64,000 nucleotides of DNA from Ricinus communis (Eukaryota; Streptophyta; Magnoliopsida; Malpighiales; Euphorbiaceae), in the NCBI RefSeq assembly GCF_019578655.1, contig NC_063258.1, positions 23,626,802-23,690,801 on the forward strand, written 5' to 3'. A program made the translations under genes and the position numbers. This document shows, in pieces, positions 46,255 through 58,119 of this stretch (its first letter is position 1; every line of letters begins with the position of its first letter). Below the pieces are notes generated by a model. The model had not been told where the DNA came from and searched no databases. It saw nothing but the letters and a program-made list of their open reading frames with translations.

Positions 46255-47900
46255 GAACACACGCATATTATATAATGCAGGTATAAATAAATAGTTTTTG
46301 AGTAATTTTAGTGTTGTAATTGTGGTTGGATTTGGGTTACAATTAAAAACCATCATATCCTGTATTGTAAATGATAGATGGAGAAGTAATGCAAATTAAG
46401 TAATTAACAACTTAATTGGGAGAAAGATATGGGAATGGGAAGTTGGAAACAAATTCTGTACCTCTTTTCAATTCCTTCTCCAATCTTCTTCGGTGAAACA
46501 ATACAAACACTTTAGTTTAAAATTGCTTTTAAAGATTTTTTTTATTAAAAAAGGCGAGATTTGTAAAAATCTCTTCTTTACATTCACGTATATCTATTAA
46601 TTTTATATAATTAAATATAATGACAAAGAATAAAGTATATATATATATAATAAACTAACTATTTTTAAATATTTTTTATTTTTTTAAAATTTTAAAATTT
46701 TATAAATATAACAATATATAAATTATTTTAAAAATATCTATTAATTAATTTTAGTATCATATAAATTAATACCATCAATATAATTAATATTATTATCTTT
46801 TTAGGATTACAAATTTATTATATAATTAAAATTAATTTATTATTAATATAATATTAAAAATATAATTTAATTTATTATTTTCTATACTTATAATTATTAT
46901 TTAACTAAAAAATTAATTTATTATTTAATATAATATTAAAATTTAATTAATATATATTTTTATGATAAAATTAATATTATTATTTAATTAAAAATTATTT
47001 ATTAGTTAATATAATATTAAAATATAATTAACATACTATTTCTTATGATTATAGTTATTATTTAATTTGAAATATAATTTAATAACTAATAAATTAATAA
47101 AATAATTATAAATAAATTTAATCCTACGTATTAAAAATGAATATACATATTAAAATAAAAAATTTATATGTCAAAAATTAAAAATATATATAAAACAATT
47201 AAATCTTAAAACTATATTATTATATAGAGTAAAACTTTTATAGTGATACTCTATATAATAATAAAAATTATGGTGCTAATTTGGACCAGTTAAATTATAA
47301 ATTTTTAAATCTCATTTTAAGAAAATATTTTTATATAGTAATATTTATATATATTATTTTAAAAATATATATATTATACTATATTTTATTTTATTATAGT
47401 ATTGTTTTACTTTATCAATCTTATTTGTATAATAAAATAAAATATTTATATATTATATTTCTAATTTCTATCATTTTACCAATAAAATTAGATATTAAGT
47501 TCAAAGAAAAATCTTATTATTCAATCTTCTATTAAATCAATAATAATAAGTTTATTTAGTTTAAATATATAAATATAATTTTTTTTTATTTAATATCATA
47601 CAATTATAGCGCATCGCAAATATCTAAATCTTTTGTACGGTTGGGCGCTAATAGTAACATCAAAATCAGCAAATGCTATTTCTAAAATAATAATAATAAT
47701 AATAATAATATATAATAATTTAAACAAAAAAGAAAACATTTCTTAGGTGTCTCCCTTTAAATAATAAATTATAAAATTATAAGTTATATTGTTTTTTTTT
47801 TATATTTAAATATAAAATACTAAAATATTTTTTTGATAAATAGCCAAGGATTTCAAAAAGAAAAAGAGAAAAGTAACTTGTTTTAATTATTTGAGAACAA
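46255..47900. other. AT-rich spacer between the CDKC-like and FAD genes
   Basis: The upstream regions of two divergent genes share this 1.7 kb. 46260-46500 is moderately AT-rich and probably holds the leader and promoter of the minus-strand kinase. 46600-47600 is extremely AT-rich and includes a diverged copy of the dispersed repeat, then an (AAT)n run at 47686-47711. Confidence 0.5.
46690..47220 (+). repeat. Dispersed AT-rich repeat, copy 2 (diverged)
   Basis: Shares with 33650-33920 the order: ATTATTTAATTAAAAA.T.ATTTATTA, TAATATAATATTAAAAT, AATAAATTAATAAAATAATTATAA and ATATGTCAAAAATTAA. It is longer, with two or three internal repetitions of the first block. Confidence 0.45.
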
Positions 47901-47913
47901 ACAGTTTATCTCT

Positions 47914-50900
47914 ATGGAAATATTCCTTATCCCTCCAACACTCACTACCTCACTCACTGAAACAATGTCTCTTCTCCATTGCAAGCACCTTCCTTTCTCT
48001 CTAACCCCTCTAAACAATAATCCCAATTTCCCCTATTCAACTACAAGTTTCCACTATCCCTCTCCTCGAACACTCCAAGTCCTCTGCGCCGCAAAGAGAA
48101 CCGGGAAGCAGAGGTACCCATCAGAGAAGAAGAAGCTTAAATTAAAGCATAAAGAAAGACTTGTCGATGTCAAGAACAAGTTTGAAGGTATGTGGCGGCT
48201 CTCTAAGCTCTCTGTTTCGGTGCAAAACGACCCTGGTAAAGACTTTCTTGGTATCTCTGATGGGCTGCTTCAAGCAATTGCTAAAGCTATTGAATTCCCG
48301 GTAATCGGTTTTTCTTAAAGATATTTTGAGTAAAAGAAATGAAAGAATTGATTGTCACTGTTTTCAATTATATTTATTTACAGGTTGCTTCTATGCTTCC
48401 AGCAGAAGCATTTACCGTGGTTAGGAAATCTTTTGATGCCAGGAAGGTTAGTTTTGATTGGAGATAATAACAGTTTACTTATCTATTTATACTTTTAAAT
48501 ATAGTTGATAAATTTGGATTCTCTTTATTTTAAGTGTGTTTGGAAAGTCTAAAAATATAAGTTAATTCTTATGTTTGGAAAACCTATATATGAAACGTTT
48601 TAAAGAATGAACTCATGCCAAAATGACATTATCTTTCAAGAATTCAGTTCAATTGGACTCTTGTCCCAAACAAGGCCTTATTAGCTAATTAGTTGGGGAA
48701 TAAACTTTAGCTGGCAAGAATTGGAAATGCAATATGGATTTATTTCTTATTTTATTGGTGTAATGTGAATTTTTGCAATAATTAGCTGCTGCTAGGGAAA
48801 AAATAAGCATCATTTTTTATATTTGGATTCTCTGACCTAATGATTTTGTTTGACATATGTTTTCTTTTTCAGATATTGAAGGAACCCAAATTTGTTTATA
48901 CCGTGGATATGGATGCTAGTAAACTTATTAATCTAGAGCCTCGTACTCGGGAATTCGTTTCTGATTTAAAACCTAAAGTTGGATTTGTAGAATATACACC
49001 CCAAGAAAGAGTTTCAGGTGATTTGCGCAGTATAATAAATGCTTGTGAAAAGGTCGAGGATCAAAAGCCACCAAGGGAATGTCGACATAGTGTTTCCTCT
49101 GACTCTGCGGACATGCACAGGTACCGAGCAATCAGAAAGCCAAAGATTGCTGTTGTAGGGAGTGGTCCATCTGGGTTGTTTGCTTCTCTTGTTCTTGCAG
49201 AATTGGGTGCAGATGTTACCTTAATAGAAAGAGGTCAACCAGTTGAACAAAGAGGGCGCGACATTGGCGCTTTAATGGTTCGGCGGATCTTAGAACTGGA
49301 AAGCAATTTTTGCTTTGGGGAGGTTATATCTTGATTCATTTAGTATTTTATTGAAGATTCCTTTAATATATCACATGTGAATTCTGACTTTTCTTTTCTT
49401 GATATAAACTGTCTTCTGAACCATTAGCTGATTTATTTAAAGTATATCACTTTCACTAGAGCTTATTTCCATAAAAAATTTTGTTCTTTTTCTTTTTGCT
49501 TGAATATAGTTTTTCTTTGTCTTGATGTTTGATTTCTTGCATCGATGAACTAGCAAGAATCTTGAGTATAATAGTTGAATCTTAATTTTTATTCAAAACT
49601 TTGTGTAGCCTATTTATTTTAGAATTTAAAATGCAGCACAATCTTGTCCCCAGCTTCTCATAAAGAGTATATTCTGTACAGTAGACATCTACCTGCAAGA
49701 TGACTTGTTAAAAGGCCTTGTTCCACTCCAATGTCCATGGGGTGGTTGAATAATGACACATGCCACTGGGTTCACTGAAAGCCCAGTAATTAGGAAGAAT
49801 GATATTGCCCTATTCCTGAATCACGTTTTAATATAAGCTTTGGTTCCTGGCCCTAGTCCACAGTGGCAAATGAGGCTATCATATCAACCTACAAGTTGAG
49901 ATACTACCTTTAACACCATTCACCTGTTCCTCTATTTTCACATTTTTTTGTATAATTTGGATCTGGGGACCTTTACAACAGTCAATTAATAGGTTTTATA
50001 TACTTTTGGATGCTCCTTAGTATGTGCTCTTTAGCATACTCCTAGGTATGATATAATAAGAGAAAGATATTAGACAATTTACTGATTTTTGGTCTTAAAT
50101 TTTAATATATTAATTTGCAATTATTTATCTAATTTTGGTTTGTTTTCCTTATTTCGTTCACTGCCAAGTTTTATTAAGGACTTATGCATTGCAGGGCGGT
50201 GCAGGTACTTGGAGTGATGGAAAGCTAGTAACTAGAATTGGAAGGAACAGCAACAGTGTTATGGCTGTGAGGACTATTCCCCCTAACTGTTGGATTCTCT
50301 CTTCTTTTCTGTTTTGGTTTTCCATTAATATATGTCCCAACTTTCCTCCTCGTGCTAGCTTTTTTGCTACATTCTCCTTTTTCTGATTAGCAGTAATCCT
50401 TAGTAGAGCTTATTTATAATTTCATTGAGACGAGTAAATGAACAAATAGGTGGCCTTTCTGGAAATGTTTCTCTGGTGTTCTGATCACTTTTGCTTCATT
50501 GTTTTTTGTTATCCCTAGGGTATGATACCTTATAGCTTCCCAGTTTCAAATCATTTTCCATTAAGTTAGGTCTCACATGAACTAATTTTATTGGCACTGT
50601 ATATGGATTTCGAAAGGAGAGGCTTCATCCTAGTTAGCCAGTCATGAAATTTTTGCATTTAACGCAAATGTTAAGTTTTTCCTCATATCTGAAGCTCATT
50701 TATCATTTCAAGTATTAGTTTCTCTATTATAAGGAAATCCTACTGTAAGAATAAGTGAGTTGTATTTAAGTTATCGTATTAAATTTTCTATGCTTCTTTT
50801 TTCTCAGGTTATGAAAACTTTAGTTCACTTTGGAGCCCCAGAAAATATTTTGATTAATGGAAAGCCTCATCTGGGAACAGATAAGTTAATTCCATTGCTT

Positions 50901-53900
50901 CAAAACTTTAGGCGACATCTAGAAAGGTTGGGTGTAAGTTGCAATCAAATTCTCCTTTCGGCAACTAGTTATTGATTGTGCTTCTTCATTACAATTTGCT
51001 TTGTCACCCATTTGAACTTCATTTTACTGGTGTCTCATTTTGCTTCTGACTTTTGTTTTCCTAACATGATTAGGTTTCAATTAAGTTTGGCACAAGACTA
51101 GATGATTTAATGATAGAGAATGGGCATGTTGTGGGGATTAAAGTTTCTGATTCAAAAGACAGATTGCAGCATGATGTCCTGATGTTGGGTTTTGATGCAG
51201 TAGTTCTGGCAGTGGGGCATTCTGCACGTGACATTTATCAAATGCTTCTTTCTCATAATATTCACATCGTCCCAAAAGATTTCGCTGTGAGTATGGAATA
51301 TTTTCTCTTACCATCATGTCTTCTATAGGAAAGCTGCATTGTAACCGGAGACATGCATGTTAATACCTGTTCGCATGGATTTCAACAGAACACATAAATT
51401 TGCTTAGTTTAAATCCACACAAGAAAAGTTTCTAAATCTGCAGGTAAGGAAAAATTGCATTTCCTTAGGTTTTGCAATTTCTACAAGATGTAGTGCTGTT
51501 AGCTGTTGCAACTTCAGTTGAAGAGAAGAAGTGTCAGTTTAGGTTTATTTTAATAGTCGAGTAATAGCTAACACAAATAGGAAAAGGACAAATCGGAAGG
51601 CAGGGTTTGTTGGTGAACAAGATGGAATTTATTATGGAATTTCTAATGTAATTGTTATGCAAGTAGTGGCTGCTTTGATGATTGTCTTGGAACTTGGGAA
51701 GTGGGAGCTGGTGATTTGTTATTGTTATTGTATTATAAATTTTCACTGAATGATCTTTTTGGCTTTGTTGTTGGTATCCATCATGTGTTGTAGTTGTCTA
51801 GTTTATAATGTGATGATCGATGTTCAGTTCTAAAATAATGCTTAGATTTGGCTATCCTCATGCTTCCATTTTTTTCTTTACACTTTTTTATCATCTTCTT
51901 TTAACTTGATTGGTTAAACAGGTTGGTTTGCGCATTGAACACCCCCAAGAACTAATAAACAGCATACAGGTTGAATTTGCATTTCTACTCTTTCTTTGCT
52001 TTGGTCAAAGATATATTCTGCTCATAAAATTAATTTTATTTTATTGTTATTATTATGTTTTAAATTCTCTTGTAAGATTGAGTGCAGTGACATGCTTCTC
52101 TTTCTGCAGTATTCTGGTTTAGCCTCTGAGGTTTGTAGGGGGCGGGGTAAAGTGCCTGTAGCAGATTACAAGATTGCTAGTTATGTTGGTGGAGAACATA
52201 TGGACATGTCTTTGAACTCAGGGCCTGAAAGTCGTAGTTGCTATTCGTTCTGCATGTGTCCTGGGGGACAGGTATGCTTGTTCTTGTGGCTTTTTCTGCA
52301 TACTGTACATTTTCTAGGTGTTATTATTGGTTGAATGAATACTTTGAATGATATTGATTCAAGATCTTGTCACAGCAAATACAATTTTTTTTATCCTACT
52401 ATTCAAAGCTAATCTGATTTAGCTAAAAGAATTTTAATTTCATGTTGAGTTGAGTTTTTAGTTTGATTGTTGTTACTATTATTTGGGCTTATCAGTGTCG
52501 AGATTGTCATGGGGTACTTTGTAATGCTGTCTGGAACTGCTATCGTACAATTGCCTTGTACAATGGTTGTATGGATCCCATTTCATATAATTGTGGTAGT
52601 TGAATCAGGTGATCTTACCTGATATTTCTGCCAGAACGTATATGTTGAGGAAGCTTAAATTTGTGGCCACAGGTTGTTCTTACTAGCACAAATCCATTGG
52701 AACTCTGCATCAACGGTATGTCATTTTCTCGCCGTGCTTCTAAGTGGGCAAATGCTGCACTTGTTGTCACTGTCTCGGCACAGGATTTTGAGGCATTAAA
52801 TTTGCATGGGCCTCTTGCAGGGATTGAATTCCAGGTAGGCTTTCCTTGTGGTGCTCTACCTTGGTGCCCATTATTCATTTTTAATTTTGTATTTAATTTA
52901 TTTTTCACCCAACTTTACGTCCATAAAAATTGTAGAGACCTTTTTCCACTTTTGCAATAATGATATTTCGTTTGAACTGCTGAAAAAGGTTTCTTTTTTT
53001 CTGTTTTTCTTTTTGAGATCTGACTTATTCCATTATTCTTTTTGAAGATATCATTATTCCATAGATGACATATCAAATGACCACATTAATTCTGTCGCTT
53101 ACTTCAGCTTTTCTCATTGTTTAGAAGGAATTTGAGCAGAGAGCAGCTGTAATGGGAGGTGGAGATTTTGTGGTGCCTGCACAGACAGTTACTGATTTTC
53201 TGGAAAACAAGTTATCAGGTAGAATTATTGTTTCCTCTCCGTAAGTGATTAACCAAAAGAATTTTCAGCTAGCTTGACTTGCCTTGTTTTTCTAGTTACA
53301 TCTTTGCCACCATCGAGCTATCGGTTGGGAGTAACAGCAGCCAATCTCCATGAATTGTTTCCTGTTCACATTACAGATGCTCTGCAGCGTTCAATCCTGA
53401 TGTTTGAGAAAGAGGTCTCAGTTTCTCTTTCTTAATTCTTCTTCAATTGTGGAAGATTTCCTCATTCTTACTAAATAAACTTGTTTTCTTTGAATATTTT
53501 CAGTTACCAGGATTTTTGTCCGAGAAGGCCCTTCTTCATGGGGTAGAGGTATCTCTAACTTTTCCCCTACTTCTTTCTGCAGCATTTGCTGCACTCGTGT
53601 TAATCTATTAACCATTGTAATTGCAGTTTCTTTTATTAATTACTCTTAGAACTTTGCTTTTGATTTTTCATTCCTGCTTCTAGACTAGAACCAGCTCTCC
53701 TGTTCAAATTCCTCGGAACAGTGACACTTATGAGAGTATGTCCTTGAGAGGGCTCTATCCAATTGGTGAAGGAGCAGGTTACGCTGGCGGCATTGTGAGT
53801 GCAGCAGTTGATGGCATGCAGGCAGGATTTGCTGTGGCAAAGAACTTCGATCTCATCCAGAACATGGAGTTGGTTTTGGGGAAGGCTCAGGGTGTTGGAT

Positions 53901-53914
53901 CTGTGAAGTACTAA
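47914..53914 (+). CDS. PDE327: Plastid FAD/NAD(P)-binding oxidoreductase, PDE327-like
   Basis: Thirteen exons join in frame to 723 residues: 47914-48300, 48384-48446, 48873-49322, 50195-50266, 50808-50933, 51074-51286, 51922-51969, 52110-52271, 52673-52834, 53125-53218, 53296-53414, 53504-53548, 53684-53914. The N-terminus (Ser/Thr/Pro/Leu-rich, few acids) looks like a chloroplast transit peptide; a second Met at 47965 (MSLLHCKHLP) is an equally good start. The dinucleotide fold is KIAVVGSGPSGLFASL (GSGPSG 246-251), followed by GADVTLIERG. Later blocks GGAGTWSDGKL, AVGHSARD, MCPGGQV and GLYPIGEGAGYAGGI mark the HI0933/Cbei_0202-like FAD dehydrogenase family with bacterial relatives. It resembles Arabidopsis At4g30720, which I recall as pigment-defective PDE327. 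The substrate is unknown. All residues of the fold are present and no break was seen. The symbol is by similarity. Confidence 0.92.
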
Positions 53915-54800
53915 AACAGTTTGGTTAATTACTGTCATGCGTGGATACATAGCTTGACTGCACAATTTCTGAACCTAAGTGATGAGGACCAAATGACATG
54001 AGCTTGAAATTCTTGTCCATACTGCAAAACATGGTCAGTATACAACACCTATGCTTGCTAGAAAATTCAACATGTCCATACTGATGGTTGATATCTAATA
54101 TCATTTTCCTATGGGCAAGTTGATACTTATTGCTAACTGCTGACCGTGGAAGGGCAACTGCATGGCTGTTTAACGCAATGCAGATTTTGTATTTACCAGA
54201 GGCATATAGAAGCTTGAGGGCAGCTTTTCGATGTCTGCCAGCTCAAAGATGCCGCTCTCTGTTTTACTAGTCATTGGAATTGGTGAACTTGTTTCTGCCA
54301 TCATCCCTCAAGTGGGTCTTAGGAATAACCACTATATAACAGATAGAAGTTGTTCAGAAGGTTGTTTATTCAACTCAGATTCAGAACAACAGTCCAGTTG
54401 ACTTCAAGGTGAAGCTCTTGTAATTCAGGAAGTAGTGGCAGATTTGGACCTTACTTGAAGACCATTAAATCTTGTCTAAAATAAATTAATTTTATCACCT
54501 GGATATTCTGTTCCTTGAAAGGTTTGTTTCAGAAGGGTGTCTAGCAATCTAACATTTTTCTTTCTGTACAGTAGGTCTATTCTGGTTGGACTGAAAACAG
54601 ACCGAATAGTTTTTCTCTCAGAAGACACTGAAGTAAAAATAGAAATAGGCTTGCTTCTGTAAATGGCAGCATAGCCTTCTTAGTGATTCATGTCAAGCCG
54701 GATGGCCTCTTAGTGAACAGTGTTGCACTTGCACCATCTTCAGGCCACAGAAAAAGCCTAGTGGATGACTCTTCCCGGGCTGCATGACAATGATCCAAGT
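53915..54800. other. 3' flank of the FAD oxidoreductase gene
   Basis: Less AT-rich than other spacers, which suggests a 3' UTR and old transcribed sequence. No open frame is convincing. It ends at a run of about 20 T's near 54801-54820. Confidence 0.45.
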
Positions 54801-54819
54801 GTTTTTTTTTTTTTTTTTT

Positions 54820-55494
54820 TAAGGCATAAGGTAAAAACAAAAAGCCTAAACTAATCAATTATAGTAACTGGTTTTAAACAACTAATAAAATTCGGTTAAA
54901 TAATTAATTTATAATTTATAATTAAAAAATTTGATTACCTATAATTATAGGTTCCCAACTAGAGCGAAGGATTGTTAAAATAACATAAGATAGTATTATA
55001 AATCATATAATAATATATATTTTGCTTATAAAAAAATTTATTATTTTTGTAGATTTATGAATTTCTTATAAATCATTTAAATTTTACAATCATAAAAGCA
55101 ATCATATTTTATAAATAATAAGATTTATGAAAAATTATTTAATTTATAAGAATGTAAGAATAATTGTCAATTTTCATAATAAATTTTACGATCATAAAAA
55201 TAATTATATTTTCATATTATTATATGTTTTCATAAGTAGTAAAACTATAAAAGTTATTTTGATTTGTAAATAAAATATAAAAAGAATTGTTATTTTTTGT
55301 AAGTTAATAATATATTTTATATTTATAAAAAATTAATTGTTTTAGTAAATTTATTATTATTTATAAAATATTAAATTTTGTAGAAGTAATTATATTTTTA
55401 TAATATTATATATTGTTTAAATAGTAATCTGTCATTTTTAGATTTAAAATAATATAAATAAAATTTAATAAATTTATAAATTAATAATTTTTAA

Positions 55495-55542
<48 letters not shown>

Positions 55543-56280
55543 TTGATACTTAAATTTTTTTGACATGTGTGCTTAATTTTTGACACATGTGATTCAAGCT
55601 TATGTGTAATTTTATAGTTTTTTTATTAATTTATTGATTAATAAGTTACATTCTTAGTTAAATATTTTTTTAACCATACGAAATAACATATTAATAATAA
55701 ATTAGCTCCTAATTAAACACTAATTATTTTACAAAATAGCATATTAACTATATTTTAATACCATATTAACTAATAAATTACTTTTTCGAATTATAAAAAA
55801 ATAATATTTTTAAATATATTCACTAATAAATTAATTTTTTAATTGTACAACTCAGATATTAATTTTAAAAAATAGTAATATTAGCTATATTAATAGTATT
55901 AATTTATATAATATTATAGTTAATAATATATATTTTTAAAATAATTTTTATATTATTATATTAATAAAAATTTAAAAATATTAGAAATATTCAAAAATAG
56001 TTAATTTTTTAGTTTTTGTAAATATTATAAATATATTAAATATATATATTTTTTAAATTGTATCAATGAATTTAATTTTTATAATAAAAATAATAATAGC
56101 AAAATAACAATACAAACGACTTTACAATTATATAGCAAATAAAATTTACAGCAAATAGAATTATGATAATCTTCTAACTATTATAATAAGTAACATAAAT
56201 TGGTTTAAAAAAAAATATAAATAATTAAATAAACTAAAAGTCCAAAAATATTTGTTAATTAAATAAAAGATATTTGCACC
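54820..56280. other. AT-rich spacer with an inverted copy of the dispersed repeat
   Basis: Simple AT-rich DNA with a (TA)n run at 55499-55540 and copy 3 of the dispersed repeat. No gene. Confidence 0.5.
55545..55990 (-). repeat. Dispersed AT-rich repeat, copy 3 (inverted)
   Basis: The minus strand carries AAAATTACACATAAGCTTGAA, TCACATGTGTCAAAAATTAAG, ACACATGTCAAAAAAATTTAAG in the same order as 33745-33890. It abuts a (TA)n run, as does copy 1. Confidence 0.6.
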
Positions 56281-56327
56281 CGATGGCAACAGCCAACAGG
56301 TAATACAACCATCCCACGTTGTGTCTT

Positions 56328-56585
56328 TTAAAAAAGTAAAATCTCACCGCCTGGCTGCATCACCGCTACTGGACCGTACCCCGTCACCACCTCTACTGCC
56401 TTCATCAAACCCGTCAATAACCCACAGCTCGGCTTTGTCCCTTTAACTGCACCACCACCACCACTTTTCGGCTGCAGTGATAGCGTCGTCCCTGTCCGCC
56501 GTTTAGAGGGCCCTCTCTCAGTTCGGACTATCTGTCTTGGAACTGTCGTCGTTGGGTCTTCTTCAACTTCTTTAACGCCAGTCAT
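56328..56585 (-). CDS. Uncertain small open frame, Gly/Pro-rich
   Basis: From an ATG at 56585 the minus strand reads MTGVKEVEEDPTTTVPRQ and ends ...AVMQPGGEILLF at 56328, 85 residues. It is compositionally unlike the AT-rich surroundings. A splice donor (GGCG|GTGAGAT) lies near the 3' end, so it could instead be a first exon whose partner I cannot find. I do not recognise the product. It lies about 330 bases from a divergent leader at about 56900, so it might be promoter or leader sequence rather than a gene. Confidence 0.25.
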   Translation of the reverse strand: MTGVKEVEEDPTTTVPRQIVRTERGPSKRRTGTTLSLQPKSGGGGAVKGTKPSCGLLTGLMKAVEVVTGYGPVAVMQPGGEILLF

Positions 56586-56599
56586 CAATGGTATATGCA

Positions 56600-58118
56600 C
56601 TATCTATTATCGCTTCCGTCTCTTTAAAATTGAGCTTCTTCTTTATTTTCTTTCCTCCTTAAAAAATTATCAAATATACGGTCGATCATAAAATTATTGC
56701 TTTTCGTGAAAAAGGAATTGAATTGTATAAAAATGCCAATGAGTAGTTGCGTTTTAACTGAGACTAAAAATGCCCTTATTATTCAATGCAGATATTGCAT
56801 TCAAATGCCATAATAATAAATTAAGGGCAAGTTTAAATTTCAATTTCAGGTGTCGGATTACGAAAAATCAATCTACTAATTAGCAAAAGGAACCAGATTG
56901 AGTACGTCTCTAAAGCTACAAACGCTCCAATAACTTTTTTGTTCTTCTTTGACGTCTGTTTTCACCCCTCCGCTGTGCTCTCCACTGCCATTCGCTGCCG
57001 TACCGAAATCAATTCCGTTCAACGTCTCCGGCCTTTAGTACCTAAATTCCCCTCTGCCGTTGTTGCTCTATCTTCGGAGGTAAGTTCTCCTCTTTGGCTT
57101 TATGTTTATTTGATATCTGTATAATTGATTTCTATTTATATGTTTACGGTGTCTGTGTGTGTTTTTTTTTTTTCTTGAATTTAAACCCTAATGTGATTGC
57201 TCATAAGATGCCAATTTGATTACTGAAACCTAAAAGAGACCTTGAGTTGGGTTTTTTTTTAACAGTGAGTTGGACATCTGAATGAAACTGAAATATGTTG
57301 TAATTAAAATTGGAGGCATAGTTGATTTTCGGAACAATGTTTGGTGTTTAACCTTTACTAACTAAAATACTTGGCAAGTTAATTTCTAATTTCTTATTAT
57401 TATTATTATTGAGATGTCATATGTTTGCATTTTCTTTAGCTATGTTCACTGTTGATTGCTGCTTTTGTTTATCCTGTTTGTCTTTTTCTGCTCATGGTCT
57501 CTTTCATTTTTGATCCATCTTTACTGATGGTCACTTTTTATTGCAATATTATCTCTTTATAATTACCAATGGTTGTTGCTTATGTTTATGAAATGTGCGG
57601 CTTTTTTTATCTCTTTCTGCAATTTTCTTATTTTGTGGACCTTTCAGAAAGGAGCCTCTAAGCCTGGAACAATTTCCTCCATTTCCCAATTTTGTTCCTG
57701 CAGGTCATCAATCTTGTTTGGGTTAAGAAGGTGACTTCAACTCCTTTCTTTTGTTGCCTCTATGCTTCTGTATCATGTATTATTCTAGCTAGTTATCCAT
57801 ACCGCAGATATCATGCATTTATCCACCAAAATAATAAAGTAGACTTCTATCTATGTACTAATTTTTTTTTTTTTAATTGAAATTTGATAAACAAAATCAT
57901 GGTACTTGTGCTCGAGACATTGGTTTATTACTTCATTACAATTTGAGTGATCAATATTTTTTTTTTTATTATTTGTATGTTTATTTCTATTGTCTTCAAG
58001 TTAAAACAGTACTAGAATCTGCCATTAGGTTTGATACAGTGGCTAGAGCAAGATAAATTTTATTTTTGTGTTGCATGTATTAGTAATGGTTACTAACATA
58101 TTACATGCAATTTTGTAG
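56600..58118 (+). other. Leader region with 5'-UTR introns of the unknown gene
   Basis: A GC-richer stretch at 56940-57079 ends in a good donor (TTCGGAG|GTAAGT) and has no ATG in frame. It is probably the first, non-coding exon. A TTTTGTAG acceptor ends at 58118, two bases before the ATG at 58120. The 1.04 kb between has T-rich intron character and may include a short extra exon near 57650-57730. Confidence 0.5.
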
Positions 58119-58119
58119 A

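Noticed and set aside
47281..47535. 84-codon Ile/Tyr/Leu-rich frame
   Set aside because: Composition follows from extreme AT-richness; no start context or homology.
56939..57124. Plus-strand frame upstream of the unknown gene
   Set aside because: It begins at TTG with no ATG and runs through a good splice donor; more likely a non-coding first exon.
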